Source of the DNA: Beijerinckiaceae bacterium
Lineage (GTDB): Bacteria > Pseudomonadota > Alphaproteobacteria > Rhizobiales > Beijerinckiaceae
DNA length: 64,000 bases
Direction: 5' to 3'
Assembly (NCBI GenBank): GCA_021324915.1
Contig: JAJPIC010000012.1
Span: 1-64,000 of the forward strand
Shown here: one piece after another, positions 55,343 through 64,000 of the stretch
How positions within the stretch are numbered: position 1 is the stretch's first letter
Layout: every line of letters starts with the position of its first letter
Notes under the pieces: generated by a model
Seen by the model: only the letters and a program-made list of their open reading frames with translations
Told to the model about the DNA's origin: nothing
Database searches by the model: none
Position numbers and translations under genes: made by a program

Positions 55343-57295
55343 ATGCGCCGTGCCGCGATTTTTACCGGGGCTTTTTTCGGGGCCCTGCTGACCCTGGCCG
55401 CCCCTGCCTTGATCTACCGCTGTGCGGCCGATTGGGTGGCGCAGGCGGAATTCTCCAAGTTCGCGGCGCGCGTGCCGGGATTGACGGGCAAGGTCATCGC
55501 CGGTGCTGAAACTGTCACAATCACGAACCTTGCTTATCGCGGGCAAGGCGTCGAGTTGCGGATCGGCCGCATCGTGCTCCCACTCCGCACGCCCGGCCTT
55601 CTGACATCGTCGGCCTATGCCACGGAGTCCGGCAAAGGCGGCCAATGGACCGCGCCCACGGGCGGCTCGGTTTCGGCCGAAAACATCGAGCTCGCCGCCG
55701 GCGGAATTCATTACAGCATCAAGAGCGTCACGCTCTCCGGCACCGATCTCACGAAGTCCGAACTCGATTCGATCTTCGATCCTGGCAACTCGCTCTCACT
55801 CTATAATCGGATCGAGAAGATCTCGGCGGCGCAGGTCACAATCCCGGAGATCACCGCAGATTTCACGCTCAATAACGAGAGCGAGAAGACCACCTATAAA
55901 GACGTCGTTCTCAATGAGGTTGCGCAGGGACGAGCAAGCGAAGCAGCGATCGACAGCGCAGTCTCCAATGTCGATTCGCCCCAGGGCTCGATGCAAAGCA
56001 CCTTCGGACCGATCAAAGTAAAGAGCTTCGATCTCGCACTTTTGGCGCGCTTCGTCAGCGAAACGCGCAGTGACGATGCGCAGCCGCGGCAAACGCTCTA
56101 TCAATCGCTTGAAATCTCCGGCGGCAGGATGAGCTTCGGGACCCAGCACGCCGAGGTCGACGTCGGCCTGATGTCGGAGAGCGACGTCAAAGTCAGGCCG
56201 CTGCGCACGCCGCCCATTTCGCTCGCTAAGCTTGTCGGCGGGTCGGATTCGAGCAGCAATCAGCAGCAGATCATCGCATTCCTCTCGGACATGCTGGAGA
56301 GCTATGAGATCGGCGCGCTCGATATCTCCGACTTTCAGATGACCATCGGCGAGAAGGACAATCAGGCGCACGCCGCGCTTGGTCATATCCGCCTCTCGCA
56401 AATGGCCGATTCGAAGATCGGCGAAATCGGTTTTGAGAATTTCACCGTCGAAGGATCGGACGCGAAGATCAAGCTCGGCAGTTTCGCGATGCATGGCATC
56501 GACTTCAAAGCGCTCTTCGAGACTGCCGAGAGTGCCGCGGGCTTACGCGAACCGGCCGATCATCCCCCTTCCATCATCGAGAAGATCTCGCTCGCAGGTC
56601 TCGACGTCGGGCTCGCCAATCCCGAAGCGCATGTGCAACTCGCCGACCTCGGGCTCTCGGGCGATGATCCCGTCGACGGTTTTCCGAGCCATTTCGCGAG
56701 CAACATGGATCACCTGCTGCTCGATCTTAAGAATGCGGCGATCGCCAAGCAATTCAGCGAGCTCGTGTCGCTCGGCTATGACAAGCTCGATGTTTCGAGC
56801 AAGATCGATGCGCATTTCGATGCCGCCAAGCGCGAACTCGGTGTCAACGAGCTCTCGCTCACCGGCGCCGACATGGGCGCCGTCAAGGTCAGCGGAAATC
56901 TCGGGAACGTGAGCAAAGACCTGTTCTCGACCGACGAGGCGCATATGGAAGCGGCGGCGCTTTCCATCCTGATTCAGCGACTCGAATTACGGATCGAGAA
57001 CGCCGGCTTCCTCGAACGATTCCTCGCTTCGGTCGCGAAAGAGAATAACAAGAGCCTCGAGGAAACGCGCCAGGCTTACGAAGAGGCTGCGGCGACGAAG
57101 ATTCCTGAATTGCTGGGCGGGGGCGCTTCGGCGAAGGCGGTCGGCGCCGCAGTTGCCAAATTCATCGCACGGCCGAAGAACCTGCGCATTGTCGCTGTCG
57201 CGCCGGACGGCATCGGTGCGCTCGAATTCGCACTCGTCAAGGATCCGAACGCGCTGATGGACAAGGTGTCGATCGTCGCGACCGTCGACGAATGA
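55343..57295 (+). CDS. Large periplasmic protein of unknown function
   Basis: A 650-residue protein with one N-terminal hydrophobic anchor (RAAIFTGAFFGALLTLAAPA) and a long, repetitive beta-rich periplasmic body. Phrases such as ISAAQVTIPEITADFTLNN, EIGALDISDFQMTIGEKDNQ and LSLTGADMGAVKVSGNLGNV recur as amphipathic strands. A short helical part occurs near residues 580-625 (NNKSLEETRQAYEEAAATKI). It superficially resembles AsmA-like or DUF945-like envelope proteins, but I do not assign a family. The start is the ATG at 55343, with GAGG five bases upstream. It is followed by the STAND gene after 172 bases. Confidence 0.8.
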   Translation: MRRAAIFTGAFFGALLTLAAPALIYRCAADWVAQAEFSKFAARVPGLTGKVIAGAETVTITNLAYRGQGVELRIGRIVLPLRTPGLLTSSAYATESGKGGQWTAPTGGSVSAENIELAAGGIHYSIKSVTLSGTDLTKSELDSIFDPGNSLSLYNRIEKISAAQVTIPEITADFTLNNESEKTTYKDVVLNEVAQGRASEAAIDSAVSNVDSPQGSMQSTFGPIKVKSFDLALLARFVSETRSDDAQPRQTLYQSLEISGGRMSFGTQHAEVDVGLMSESDVKVRPLRTPPISLAKLVGGSDSSSNQQQIIAFLSDMLESYEIGALDISDFQMTIGEKDNQAHAALGHIRLSQMADSKIGEIGFENFTVEGSDAKIKLGSFAMHGIDFKALFETAESAAGLREPADHPPSIIEKISLAGLDVGLANPEAHVQLADLGLSGDDPVDGFPSHFASNMDHLLLDLKNAAIAKQFSELVSLGYDKLDVSSKIDAHFDAAKRELGVNELSLTGADMGAVKVSGNLGNVSKDLFSTDEAHMEAAALSILIQRLELRIENAGFLERFLASVAKENNKSLEETRQAYEEAAATKIPELLGGGASAKAVGAAVAKFIARPKNLRIVAVAPDGIGALEFALVKDPNALMDKVSIVATVDE

Positions 57296-57467
57296 CTTGC
57301 GCCGCTCTTGGCGCTCCTCCTTGCGGCGAGCCGGCACGCCTGCATCCGGCAAGCGGCCGAAATTTGGCAATGGCGCTGGCTCGTGTAGCGGCGGCCGGGC
57401 GGCGCGAGTATCGTTCGACGACTGAGACGCCCCTCAGGACGATATCCGGCGCGTGCGGGAGGACGCG

Positions 57468-60400
57468 ATGAACGCCGAGGATATTGCACGCGTCGTTCGG
57501 ATTTTCGTGTCCTCGCCGAGCGACGTAGCGCCGGAGCGCGGGCGTGTGCAGGCGGTCGCCGCCAAGCTCAACCGCGAATACGAAGGCCTCGTCCGTTTCG
57601 AGACCGTGCTGTGGGAAGAGCATTTTTACAAGGCCGACCGCAGTTTTCAGCCGCAGATCGATCGGATCGGTCAGCCGGACGCTTGCGATATTCTGGTGTC
57701 GATCTTTTGGACCCGTATCGGCACGGAGCTTCCTTCCGATTTCGCCCGGATGCCGAATGGCGAGCCCTACCCGTCCGGCACGGCTTATGAATTATTGAGC
57801 GCACTCGAAGCTTCAAAGAGCAAGGGCCTCCCTGACGTCTATGTATTTCGCAAAACGGCCGACGCGGCGCTGCCGACGGCCGACCTCGAGCGCCGCCTGC
57901 AGGCGCAGACGCAACTCGATGCTCTGGAAGCCTTCTGGAGCGAATGGTTCAAGTCCGAGAAGGGACATTTCAGAGCGGCGTTTCAGACTTTTCCGACTAC
58001 CGACGACTTCGAAGCCCAGATCGAAGAGCTGCTGCGCCAATGGCTCCAGAGCCATCATCTCCTCGGGCCACGGCTGAAATGGCCGAAGGAGAAAGGTTCG
58101 CCCTTCCCCGGGCTGGCGCCCTTCGAGGCCGGTTATGCAGCGGTGTTCTTCGGCCGCGACCGCGCGATCGATGACGCGCGCCGTCGACTCGCCGCCTCCG
58201 CCGAGAGCGGCACGCCATTCTTGTTGATTGTCGGCGCAAGCGGGTCGGGCAAATCCTCGCTGGCGCGCGCCGGCTTGATCCCGCGGCTTACGACGCCGGG
58301 TGTGGTCGAAACAATCCATGTTTGGCGCGTGGCGCGTATGAAGCCGAGCGAGGGCCAGTCCGGCCCGGTCTCCTCGGTCGCCGCGGCGCTGCTTGCCGCG
58401 CTGCCGGAACTGGCGCAAGGCGATTTCCCGGACGCCGCTGCGCTTTCCGACAATCTGCGCAGAGGCGGCGCCGCCGCAGCGCGACCGATCGCCAGAGCGC
58501 TTATGCGCATCGCCGAGGCGGAGCGGCAAGAGCGCCATTCCGACCAGCCATTGCGCGCGGCGCTCGTGCTGCTCATCGATCAGCTTGAGGAGCTCTTTGC
58601 TCAAACGGTCCACGATGAAGAGCGTGCGGCGTTTGCGCAGGCCATAAAGGAACTGGCGGCAACAGGCATAGTGTGGTGCATCGCGACCTTGCGCGCCGAT
58701 CTTTACGAACTGTTGCTCAAGCAACCGATGCTCCGTGAATTGAAGGAGAGCGGCGCCACGCTGGACCTCAGTCCGCCGGGGCCAGCCGAGCTTGCCGAAA
58801 TCGTCCATGCGCCGGCCGCGGCGGCTGGTCTCGCTTTCGAACACAGCGCCGAAAAGGGCGCGCTCGACGAACGGCTCCTTGCTGACGCAAAAACGGCCGA
58901 CAGCCTGCCGCTTCTGCAATTCGCGCTGCGCCACCTCTATGAACAGCGTGTCGAAACGGACGCGGGCACGCAACTCACGCACGCAGCCTACGACGCGCTC
59001 GGCGGTTTGCAGGGCGCCATAGCCGCGGAAGCCGAGCGGGCAGTGGCGAACCTGCCGACGGGCACGCTCGACGCCCTGCCCAGGCTCCTGCGGCGCCTTG
59101 CAGAGCCGGCGCGCGACGGAACGAGCTTTACGCTGCGCGCGGCCGAGCACGCCGACATCGCGAGCGATCCGGCGGAGATGGCGCTGGCCGACGCGCTTCT
59201 TGCGGCTCGCATTGCCATTGCCGGCACAGATGCCGGCGGGCGCCCGACACTGCGGCTCGCCCATGATGCTGTGCTTACCGCCTGGCCGCGCGCGGCAGAA
59301 GCAGCGCAAGCGAGCCGCGACTTCTATCGCGTGCGCGCCGAGGTCGAAGACGCGCTGCGGCGTTGGCAGGGGCACGGACAGCCGAAGGACCGGCTGATCC
59401 AGCGCGGCGTGCCGCTGGCGGAGGCGGAACAACTCGTCTCCAAGTTCGCCGACGAATTGCCGGCGGAACTCGTCGGCTTTGTGAACGCCTCGCAGCGCCA
59501 GGCCCGTTTGCGCCAGCGGCTCGTGGCAGGCGCCGCAGTATTCTTTCTCGTCATTGCGGTCTTGGCCGGCTGGCAATGGCGCGCTGCGGTCAGCGCGCGC
59601 GCGGAAGTCGAACGTCAGCGTGATCGCGCCGAGCACGATCTCAACCTGGCGACCGACGCTTCAAACGGCCTCGTCCGGGACCTGGCGGACAAGCTGCGCT
59701 TCGCGAGCGGCGTTCCAACGCCGGTGATCAAGGAAATCATCGGGAAGGCGCGCGAGCTGCAGGAACAGCTCTTCAGTGCGGGGGAATCGAGCCCTCAGTT
59801 GCGCTGGAGCCAGAGCGCCGCACTCATAGAATATTCCAGAGCCCAGTTCTTGCTCGGCGATCTGAACGCAGCCTTGGAGGCGGCACGAAAATCCAACGAT
59901 ATTGCCAAGGGCTTGATGTCCACGTCGCTGCCCGACACAGAGTGGGCCCGCGTCCTCATGGGCAGCTATGAGACCATGGGTCTGGTGCTCGACGAGCAAG
60001 GCCGTACCGAGGAGGCGCTTGCCGTCTACAACGCCCAGCTGGTGCTCGCCAAGACCATGACATCGAAATATACGGATGATGTCTGGCGAAGCTGGCGTGC
60101 TTCGGCTGACCGAGGCGTCGCCAGCATGCTCATCAAGCTGCATCGGATCGACGAGGCGCTTGCGGCCTATCGTGAGGCGCTTGAAATCAGGAAAACGCTT
60201 GCCCAGAACGCGCCCGGCGATTCGGAAAGGCAGCGCGACGTCGCGACGGCCACGGCCGACATCGGCGACGTGTTCAGGGCCGAAGGTCATCTGGCCGAGG
60301 CTCTCGCGCAATATCGCGAGGATATGAGAACCCTGGAGATGCTTGCCGGTAAGGACCCGACGAACACTCTGTTGCAGGACGATCTCATCATCGACAACAA

Positions 60401-62006
60401 CAAGCTGGGCAGCGTTTTCAAGGCGCAGGGTCAGCCCGATCAGGCTCTCGCCGCCTATGAGCGGGCGCGAGCCATAGCCGAAAAGCTGGTTCTGCAGAAC
60501 GAGGGCAATGCTCGCTGGCAGGGCGATCTCGCCTATTCGACGGAACAGGTCGCCGACCTGCTCTTGGATCGCGGCCGGATCGATCAAGCGATCTCCGCCT
60601 ATCGCGATCTTGTCGCCGTGCGCAGTTCGCTCGCCTCCAGCAATCCCGAAAATTCGCAGTTGGCGGTCTATCTTTCAGGCGCCGACGAGGAGCTTGGATT
60701 TGCCCTGGAGAAGAAGCGCGATCTTGCCGGCTCCCTGGAGGCCTATCAAGACAGCCTTGCCGTCGAACAGAAGCTGACGAAATCGGCGCCCGGCAATACC
60801 GACTGGCAGGACTCTCTCTCCGGAACATACGAGAGAATCGGCGATGTGCAGCACGCACAGGGCCATTTGGCCGAGTCGTTGGCGTCCTATCAGGCCGCCC
60901 TTGCGATCCGGCAACGCTTGACGAACTCCGATCCCGGCAATGCCGATTTCGAGAGAGACGCGGGCAAATTATACGTGACCATCGGCGACGTGCAAAAGGA
61001 GGAAGGTAAACTGCCGGATGCTCTCGCCTCCTACGATGCTGGCCTGGTCGCGATGGAGAGACTGGCGAAATCCAATCCCGGCATCTCCTTGAAAAAAGGA
61101 CTCGCCGGGTTGCACGAGATAATTGGTGACGTCCAAAATGCGATGGGCAAGCCGGCAGACGCCGTAGCCTCTTATCAGGTCGCCCTTACGATCGTCGAAC
61201 AGCTCGTCAGAGCCGATTCCTCCGATACCGACCTGCGGTACCAGGTCTTGGCCGCGCATCAGGAGATTGGCGATCTGCAGAAGGCCCAGAACAAGCTTAC
61301 GGACGCGCTCATCTCGTATCGGAATGAGTTAGCCGTAGCGAAGGATCTTGCAAGTTCCGATCCCGGCAATGCCCGCTGGCAACGCTGCCTAGCCGAAGCA
61401 TACGAATTAATCGGTGATATTCAGGAGCGCCTGAACAGGCTCGAGGACGCCGTCTCCAGCTACGGCAGCAGCCTAGCGATCCGCAAGGCGTTGCTGGCGA
61501 AGGAGCCGAGCAATACCGAATGGCAGCGCGACCTGTCGGTCGTATATAATAACCTGGGCGACCTGCTCGGCGAGCAGAACAAGCTTAACGACGCCCTCGC
61601 CGCCTATCGAAGCGCGCTTGCCATTCTCCAGGCGCTGAACGCGCGTGACAAGACCAATGCAAACTGGCGCGACGGGTTGAGTTACAGCATCGGCGGCATC
61701 GGCGGATTGGCATTCCATTTCCTCCTTGTGCACGACTTCGCCGATGCACTCGTCACCGCCGACCAGGCGATTTCGCTCGCGCCCGACAAGACATGGCTGT
61801 ACACAAACCGCGCGCACGCACTGATGTTTCTCGGGCGCACCGACGAGGCACGCTCGCTCTATCTGCAATACCGGAATCAAAAGAATGTGCAGGAGGGCAA
61901 GTCCTGGGCCGCCGTCATTCTCGACGACTTTGCCGAATTACGAAAGGCGGGGCTCAGCAATCCGCTGATGGACGAAATCGAAAAGGACTTCAAGGCCGCG
62001 GGCTGA
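57468..62006 (+). CDS. DUF4062-nSTAND ATPase with transmembrane segment and TPR array (NLR-like)
   Basis: A 1512-residue multidomain protein. Residues about 10-125 read RIFVSSPSDVAPERGRVQAV, matching DUF4062, a TIR/SEFIR-like domain of candidate signalling proteins. Residues about 211-610 form a novel STAND (nSTAND1-type) ATPase, with GLAPFEAGYAAVFFGRDR, Walker A GASGSGKSS (256-264) and Walker B LVLLIDQLEELF with Asp371. A membrane helix lies at about 685-703. From about 760 to the end are some 13 TPR-like units with about 48-residue period. STAND proteins are ligand-triggered switches, and several families act in antiphage immunity. Start ATG with GGGAGG. Confidence 0.85.
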   Translation: MNAEDIARVVRIFVSSPSDVAPERGRVQAVAAKLNREYEGLVRFETVLWEEHFYKADRSFQPQIDRIGQPDACDILVSIFWTRIGTELPSDFARMPNGEPYPSGTAYELLSALEASKSKGLPDVYVFRKTADAALPTADLERRLQAQTQLDALEAFWSEWFKSEKGHFRAAFQTFPTTDDFEAQIEELLRQWLQSHHLLGPRLKWPKEKGSPFPGLAPFEAGYAAVFFGRDRAIDDARRRLAASAESGTPFLLIVGASGSGKSSLARAGLIPRLTTPGVVETIHVWRVARMKPSEGQSGPVSSVAAALLAALPELAQGDFPDAAALSDNLRRGGAAAARPIARALMRIAEAERQERHSDQPLRAALVLLIDQLEELFAQTVHDEERAAFAQAIKELAATGIVWCIATLRADLYELLLKQPMLRELKESGATLDLSPPGPAELAEIVHAPAAAAGLAFEHSAEKGALDERLLADAKTADSLPLLQFALRHLYEQRVETDAGTQLTHAAYDALGGLQGAIAAEAERAVANLPTGTLDALPRLLRRLAEPARDGTSFTLRAAEHADIASDPAEMALADALLAARIAIAGTDAGGRPTLRLAHDAVLTAWPRAAEAAQASRDFYRVRAEVEDALRRWQGHGQPKDRLIQRGVPLAEAEQLVSKFADELPAELVGFVNASQRQARLRQRLVAGAAVFFLVIAVLAGWQWRAAVSARAEVERQRDRAEHDLNLATDASNGLVRDLADKLRFASGVPTPVIKEIIGKARELQEQLFSAGESSPQLRWSQSAALIEYSRAQFLLGDLNAALEAARKSNDIAKGLMSTSLPDTEWARVLMGSYETMGLVLDEQGRTEEALAVYNAQLVLAKTMTSKYTDDVWRSWRASADRGVASMLIKLHRIDEALAAYREALEIRKTLAQNAPGDSERQRDVATATADIGDVFRAEGHLAEALAQYREDMRTLEMLAGKDPTNTLLQDDLIIDNNKLGSVFKAQGQPDQALAAYERARAIAEKLVLQNEGNARWQGDLAYSTEQVADLLLDRGRIDQAISAYRDLVAVRSSLASSNPENSQLAVYLSGADEELGFALEKKRDLAGSLEAYQDSLAVEQKLTKSAPGNTDWQDSLSGTYERIGDVQHAQGHLAESLASYQAALAIRQRLTNSDPGNADFERDAGKLYVTIGDVQKEEGKLPDALASYDAGLVAMERLAKSNPGISLKKGLAGLHEIIGDVQNAMGKPADAVASYQVALTIVEQLVRADSSDTDLRYQVLAAHQEIGDLQKAQNKLTDALISYRNELAVAKDLASSDPGNARWQRCLAEAYELIGDIQERLNRLEDAVSSYGSSLAIRKALLAKEPSNTEWQRDLSVVYNNLGDLLGEQNKLNDALAAYRSALAILQALNARDKTNANWRDGLSYSIGGIGGLAFHFLLVHDFADALVTADQAISLAPDKTWLYTNRAHALMFLGRTDEARSLYLQYRNQKNVQEGKSWAAVILDDFAELRKAGLSNPLMDEIEKDFKAAG

Positions 62007-62020
62007 TCGATCCTAGAATT

Positions 62021-62096
62021 TTAGAGCGGGATTTGCGCGAAAAGCCGATATCCACTTTTTCGCATCCCGCTATCCACTTTTCGCATCCCGCTCTAA
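62021..62096. repeat. Dispersed inverted-repeat element, family A, copy 3
   Basis: Perfect 12-base termini, ttagagcgggat (62021-62032) and atcccgctctaa (62085-62096), bound a 76-base element between two convergent genes. The interior holds a tandem near-identical unit: tatccacttttt followed by cgcatcccgc at 62049-62070, and again, one T shorter, at 62071-62091. The right terminus supplies the TAG stop of glyQ (62093-62095). The palindrome may also end transcription from both sides. Confidence 0.7.
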
Positions 62097-63073
62097 ACCG
62101 CCGACTCCGCCTCTGCGCCCGCCCCACCCGCCTTTGTCTTCAACCATGCCCGGCCGCAAGCCTTTGCGAGTTCCCGCACCCGCAGAATATAGCTTTGCCG
62201 CTCGGTGACTGAGATTACGCCGCGCGCGTCAAGGAGATTGAAAATATGCGAGGCCCTGATGCATTGATCATAGGCCGGTAGAACCAACAGATGCTGGGCG
62301 TCGCGCTCGCCTTGCTTGAGCAGAGCCTTGCATTCGGCTTCCGCGTCCTTGAAATGCTGAACGAGCGCGCCGACGTCCGCCGCCTCGAAATTATAGCGCG
62401 AATATTCCTCCTCGGCCTGTTTGAACACGTCGCCATAGGTGATCTTCTCGGCGCCGTCGCGGCCGTTGAAATTGAGCTCGAAGACGTTCTCGACACCTTG
62501 CACATACATCGCCAGCCGTTCGAGCCCATAGGTCAGCTCGCCCGAGACCGGCGCGCATTCAATTCCAGCGACCTGCTGAAAGTAAGTGAATTGCGAGACT
62601 TCCATTCCATCGCACCAGCATTCCCAGCCGAGCCCCCAGGCGCCGAGCGTCGGGCTTTCCCAATCGTCCTCGACGAAACGGATGTCGTGCATGGATAGAT
62701 CGATGCCGATGGCTTCGAGCGAGCCGAGATAGAGATCCTGCAAATTCTCCGGCGAAGGCTTCAGGATCACCTGAAATTGGTAATAATGCTGGAGACGATT
62801 GGGGTTTTCGCCATAGCGGCCGTCTTTAGGTCGGCGCGAGGGCTGCACGTAAGCGGCTTTCCACGCAAGCGGCCCCAGCGCGCGCAAAATGGTTGCCGGA
62901 TGAAACGTGCCGGCGCCGACTTCCATGTCATAGGGCTGCAGGATCACGCAGCCTTGCGCCGCCCAGAATTTTTGCAGCGCGAGAATAAGGCCCTGGAAAG
63001 AGCGCGTCGGATCGAGCCAATCGGAATTGCGAGCTTGGGCGGCACGGGTCATGACAATGTCGTCGGGACTCAT
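62093..63073 (-). CDS. glyQ: Glycyl-tRNA synthetase alpha subunit
   Basis: A 326-residue subunit that with GlyS charges tRNA-Gly. Clear signatures are [98 protein letters not shown] and [14 protein letters not shown], all highly conserved in the heterotetrameric type. The start is drawn at 63073, and [12 protein letters not shown] at 63052 is also possible. No glyS lies downstream: a repeat and the convergent STAND gene occupy that place, so the partner must be encoded elsewhere. Confidence 0.95.
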   Translation of the reverse strand: MSPDDIVMTRAAQARNSDWLDPTRSFQGLILALQKFWAAQGCVILQPYDMEVGAGTFHPATILRALGPLAWKAAYVQPSRRPKDGRYGENPNRLQHYYQFQVILKPSPENLQDLYLGSLEAIGIDLSMHDIRFVEDDWESPTLGAWGLGWECWCDGMEVSQFTYFQQVAGIECAPVSGELTYGLERLAMYVQGVENVFELNFNGRDGAEKITYGDVFKQAEEEYSRYNFEAADVGALVQHFKDAEAECKALLKQGERDAQHLLVLPAYDQCIRASHIFNLLDARGVISVTERQSYILRVRELAKACGRAWLKTKAGGAGAEAESAV

Positions 63074-63223
63074 TATGCGGTTGCGGCGGGAAGGATAGGC
63101 TATTATGCTCCGCGCGCGCCGGTGAACGTCAAGCTATCTGACGCGCCGTAAGCAAATTTATACCAATAACGCGCATTTCGGGGGCGGTTCGCTGGTCTCA
63201 TTCCAGCCGCCTGGGAGGATTTT

Positions 63224-63430
63224 ATGCGGTCATTTCGTGACGTGATTATTGTGGCGTGCCTTCTCGGTTTGGTGGTAAGCGCGGCGACGACTGCCGCCGA
63301 AGCCGCACCCGCGGCAGGAATCAGTCAAGCAGCCTCATCGGTCCGCTCAGCCGAAACGTCACGCCCCACCGGTTCCTTCGTCGAAAAGGCGCTTTTGCAC
63401 TTCACCTCGCATCGCCATCATTATTGGTGA
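63224..63430 (+). CDS. Small secreted protein of unknown function
   Basis: A 68-residue protein with an N-terminal signal peptide (DVIIVACLLGLVVSAATTAA, then EAAPA), a short Ser/Ala-rich middle and a basic, aromatic C-terminus (HFTSHRHHYW). A strong ribosome site, GGGAGG, ends five bases before the ATG, which supports real translation. The mature product would be about 40 residues. No family recognised. The clustered histidines at the end could bind a metal, which is inference only. Confidence 0.65.
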   Translation: MRSFRDVIIVACLLGLVVSAATTAAEAAPAAGISQAASSVRSAETSRPTGSFVEKALLHFTSHRHHYW

Positions 63431-63448
63431 ACAGCTCGCCGCCCGAAC

Positions 63449-64000
63449 TCACCAATTGATCAGCGCTTCGCCGCGATTAACTTTCTCGATTTGAGCCTGA
63501 AATCCCTGCGCGTCATGCAAGACGAGCGCGGGCGCGATTTTGAGCGGAGCGCGGCTGCCTTTTTTGGCGCGCAACAGAATTCGATGGGCCGGCGCTTCGC
63601 TGCGCGCCTGGATCGGCAGAAGGGTCAGCGCACCGGCGGAACTCGTGACGGAGGCGAGGAGCTCCGTCAGCGCATCCGGCCGGTGGATCATGAGGAAGAG
63701 GCCGCCCTCCTCCAGCAAAGCCATCGATGCGGCAATCCATCGGGCGAGCGGGTCCGTGCCTGAAAAAGGCATGGCATAGGCTGAACGCTTGGCCTCCGAT
63801 TGCGGGAGCCGGACCCGTGCCGGATCGAAATGCGGCGGATTCGTGATCACGAGGCGCGCGGAAGCTGCCGCGAGACCGGCTCTCTCGAGGCTCGCGAAAT
63901 CGAGAAGATCGGCCTCGTAGACATGGCCGCGCTCAGCAAGGCCATTCAGCGCGAGGTTCTCCCGCGCAAGCGCCGCGGTGGCCGGATCATTCTCGATGAG
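63449..64000 (-). CDS. TrmN6-like tRNA methyltransferase (5' end off window)
   Basis: The minus-strand frame is open from the window edge to the stop at 63449, so the N-terminus is missing. The visible part is a Rossmann-like methyltransferase of the tRNA1(Val) adenine-N6 (TrmN6/YfiC) group. ENDPATAALARENLALNGLA is the motif region that contacts the SAM adenine. LVITNPPHFDP is the NPP[YFH] base-binding motif. ALLEEGGLFLMIHRP is the later strand. The closest alternatives are other small-RNA or protein N-methyltransferases with an NPP motif. Confidence 0.82.
   Translation of the reverse strand, partial: LIENDPATAALARENLALNGLAERGHVYEADLLDFASLERAGLAAASARLVITNPPHFDPARVRLPQSEAKRSAYAMPFSGTDPLARWIAASMALLEEGGLFLMIHRPDALTELLASVTSSAGALTLLPIQARSEAPAHRILLRAKKGSRAPLKIAPALVLHDAQGFQAQIEKVNRGEALINW

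Noticed and set aside
57813-59636. 607-residue minus-strand frame opposite the STAND gene
   Set aside because: Antisense reading of the ATPase domain, with skewed composition and no family features.
1-64000. CRISPR arrays, tRNA/rRNA genes, insertion sequences
   Set aside because: Reading both strands I saw no regularly spaced direct repeats of 28-36 bases, no cloverleaf with a T-loop consensus and no transposase motif. A program scan (tRNAscan, CRISPR finder, IS search) would be decisive.

Overview
The window is a 64 kb stretch of GC-rich chromosomal DNA from an alphaproteobacterium. It is most probably one of the Hyphomicrobiales, and the Beijerinckiaceae or a related methylotroph/heterotroph group is my best guess. 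The reasons are gene content and order: dgt-argS-SPOR-nagZ-scpA-scpB, purM-purN next to a CDP-alcohol phosphatidyltransferase, an AI-2E permease and an HdaA-like gene, an NDUFA12-type complex I protein, a B12-dependent ribonucleotide reductase, an IalB-family protein and a hopanoid C-2 methylase (HpnP). Dispersed palindromic repeats typical of this order also occur. No tRNA, rRNA, CRISPR array or transposase was found.

Layout. 1-1.7 kb: a small accessory scar with an ImmA-like metallopeptidase, its XRE repressor, a truncated lytic transglycosylase and a gene remnant. 1.8-5.7 kb: Na+/H+ antiporter, ROK sugar kinase, panC and a gamma-glutamylcyclotransferase-like gene. 5.9-8.7 kb: a TonB-dependent receptor preceded by a Zur-like box, and an IalB-family protein. 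8.9-13.6 kb: hdaA, permease, CDP-alcohol transferase, purM, purN, NDUFA12. 14.1-17.8 kb: nrdJ behind a perfect NrdR box. 17.9-19.4 kb: a secreted protein and a LysR regulator. 19.5-28 kb: an exopolysaccharide locus (GT-C glycosyltransferase, Wzz/ExoP co-polymerase with a degenerate kinase domain, OPX lipoprotein, GT4, initiating transferase, Wzy-like polymerase). 28-36.5 kb: DUF423 protein, response regulator, two AsmA-like proteins flanking folD and an aldose-1-epimerase-like gene, a DUF2147 protein and a kinase-like phosphotransferase. 36.5-42.4 kb: RND pump, HpnP, 3-methyladenine glycosylase. 42.5-46.5 kb: a double-glycine peptide export locus (C39 peptidase/ABC exporter, HlyD-type adaptor, 68-residue leader peptide). 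46.5-54.3 kb: scpB, scpA, nagZ, SPOR protein, argS, dgt, erpA. 54.3-62 kb: PfkB kinase, a large periplasmic protein, and a 1512-residue DUF4062/nSTAND/TPR protein. 62.1-64 kb: glyQ, a tiny secreted protein, and a TrmN6-like methyltransferase cut by the window end.

The two accessory systems most worth attention are both set among housekeeping genes. The first is the double-glycine peptide with its own maturation exporter at 42.5-46.5 kb, placed where scpB is normally followed by tatABC. The second is the single-gene NLR-like STAND ATPase at 57.5-62.0 kb, which resembles prokaryotic immune sensors. Regulatory signals read directly from sequence include the Zur-like box, the NrdR box with a second site three helical turns away, an operator-like inverted repeat around the XRE promoter, and palindromes in the exopolysaccharide divergent promoter region.
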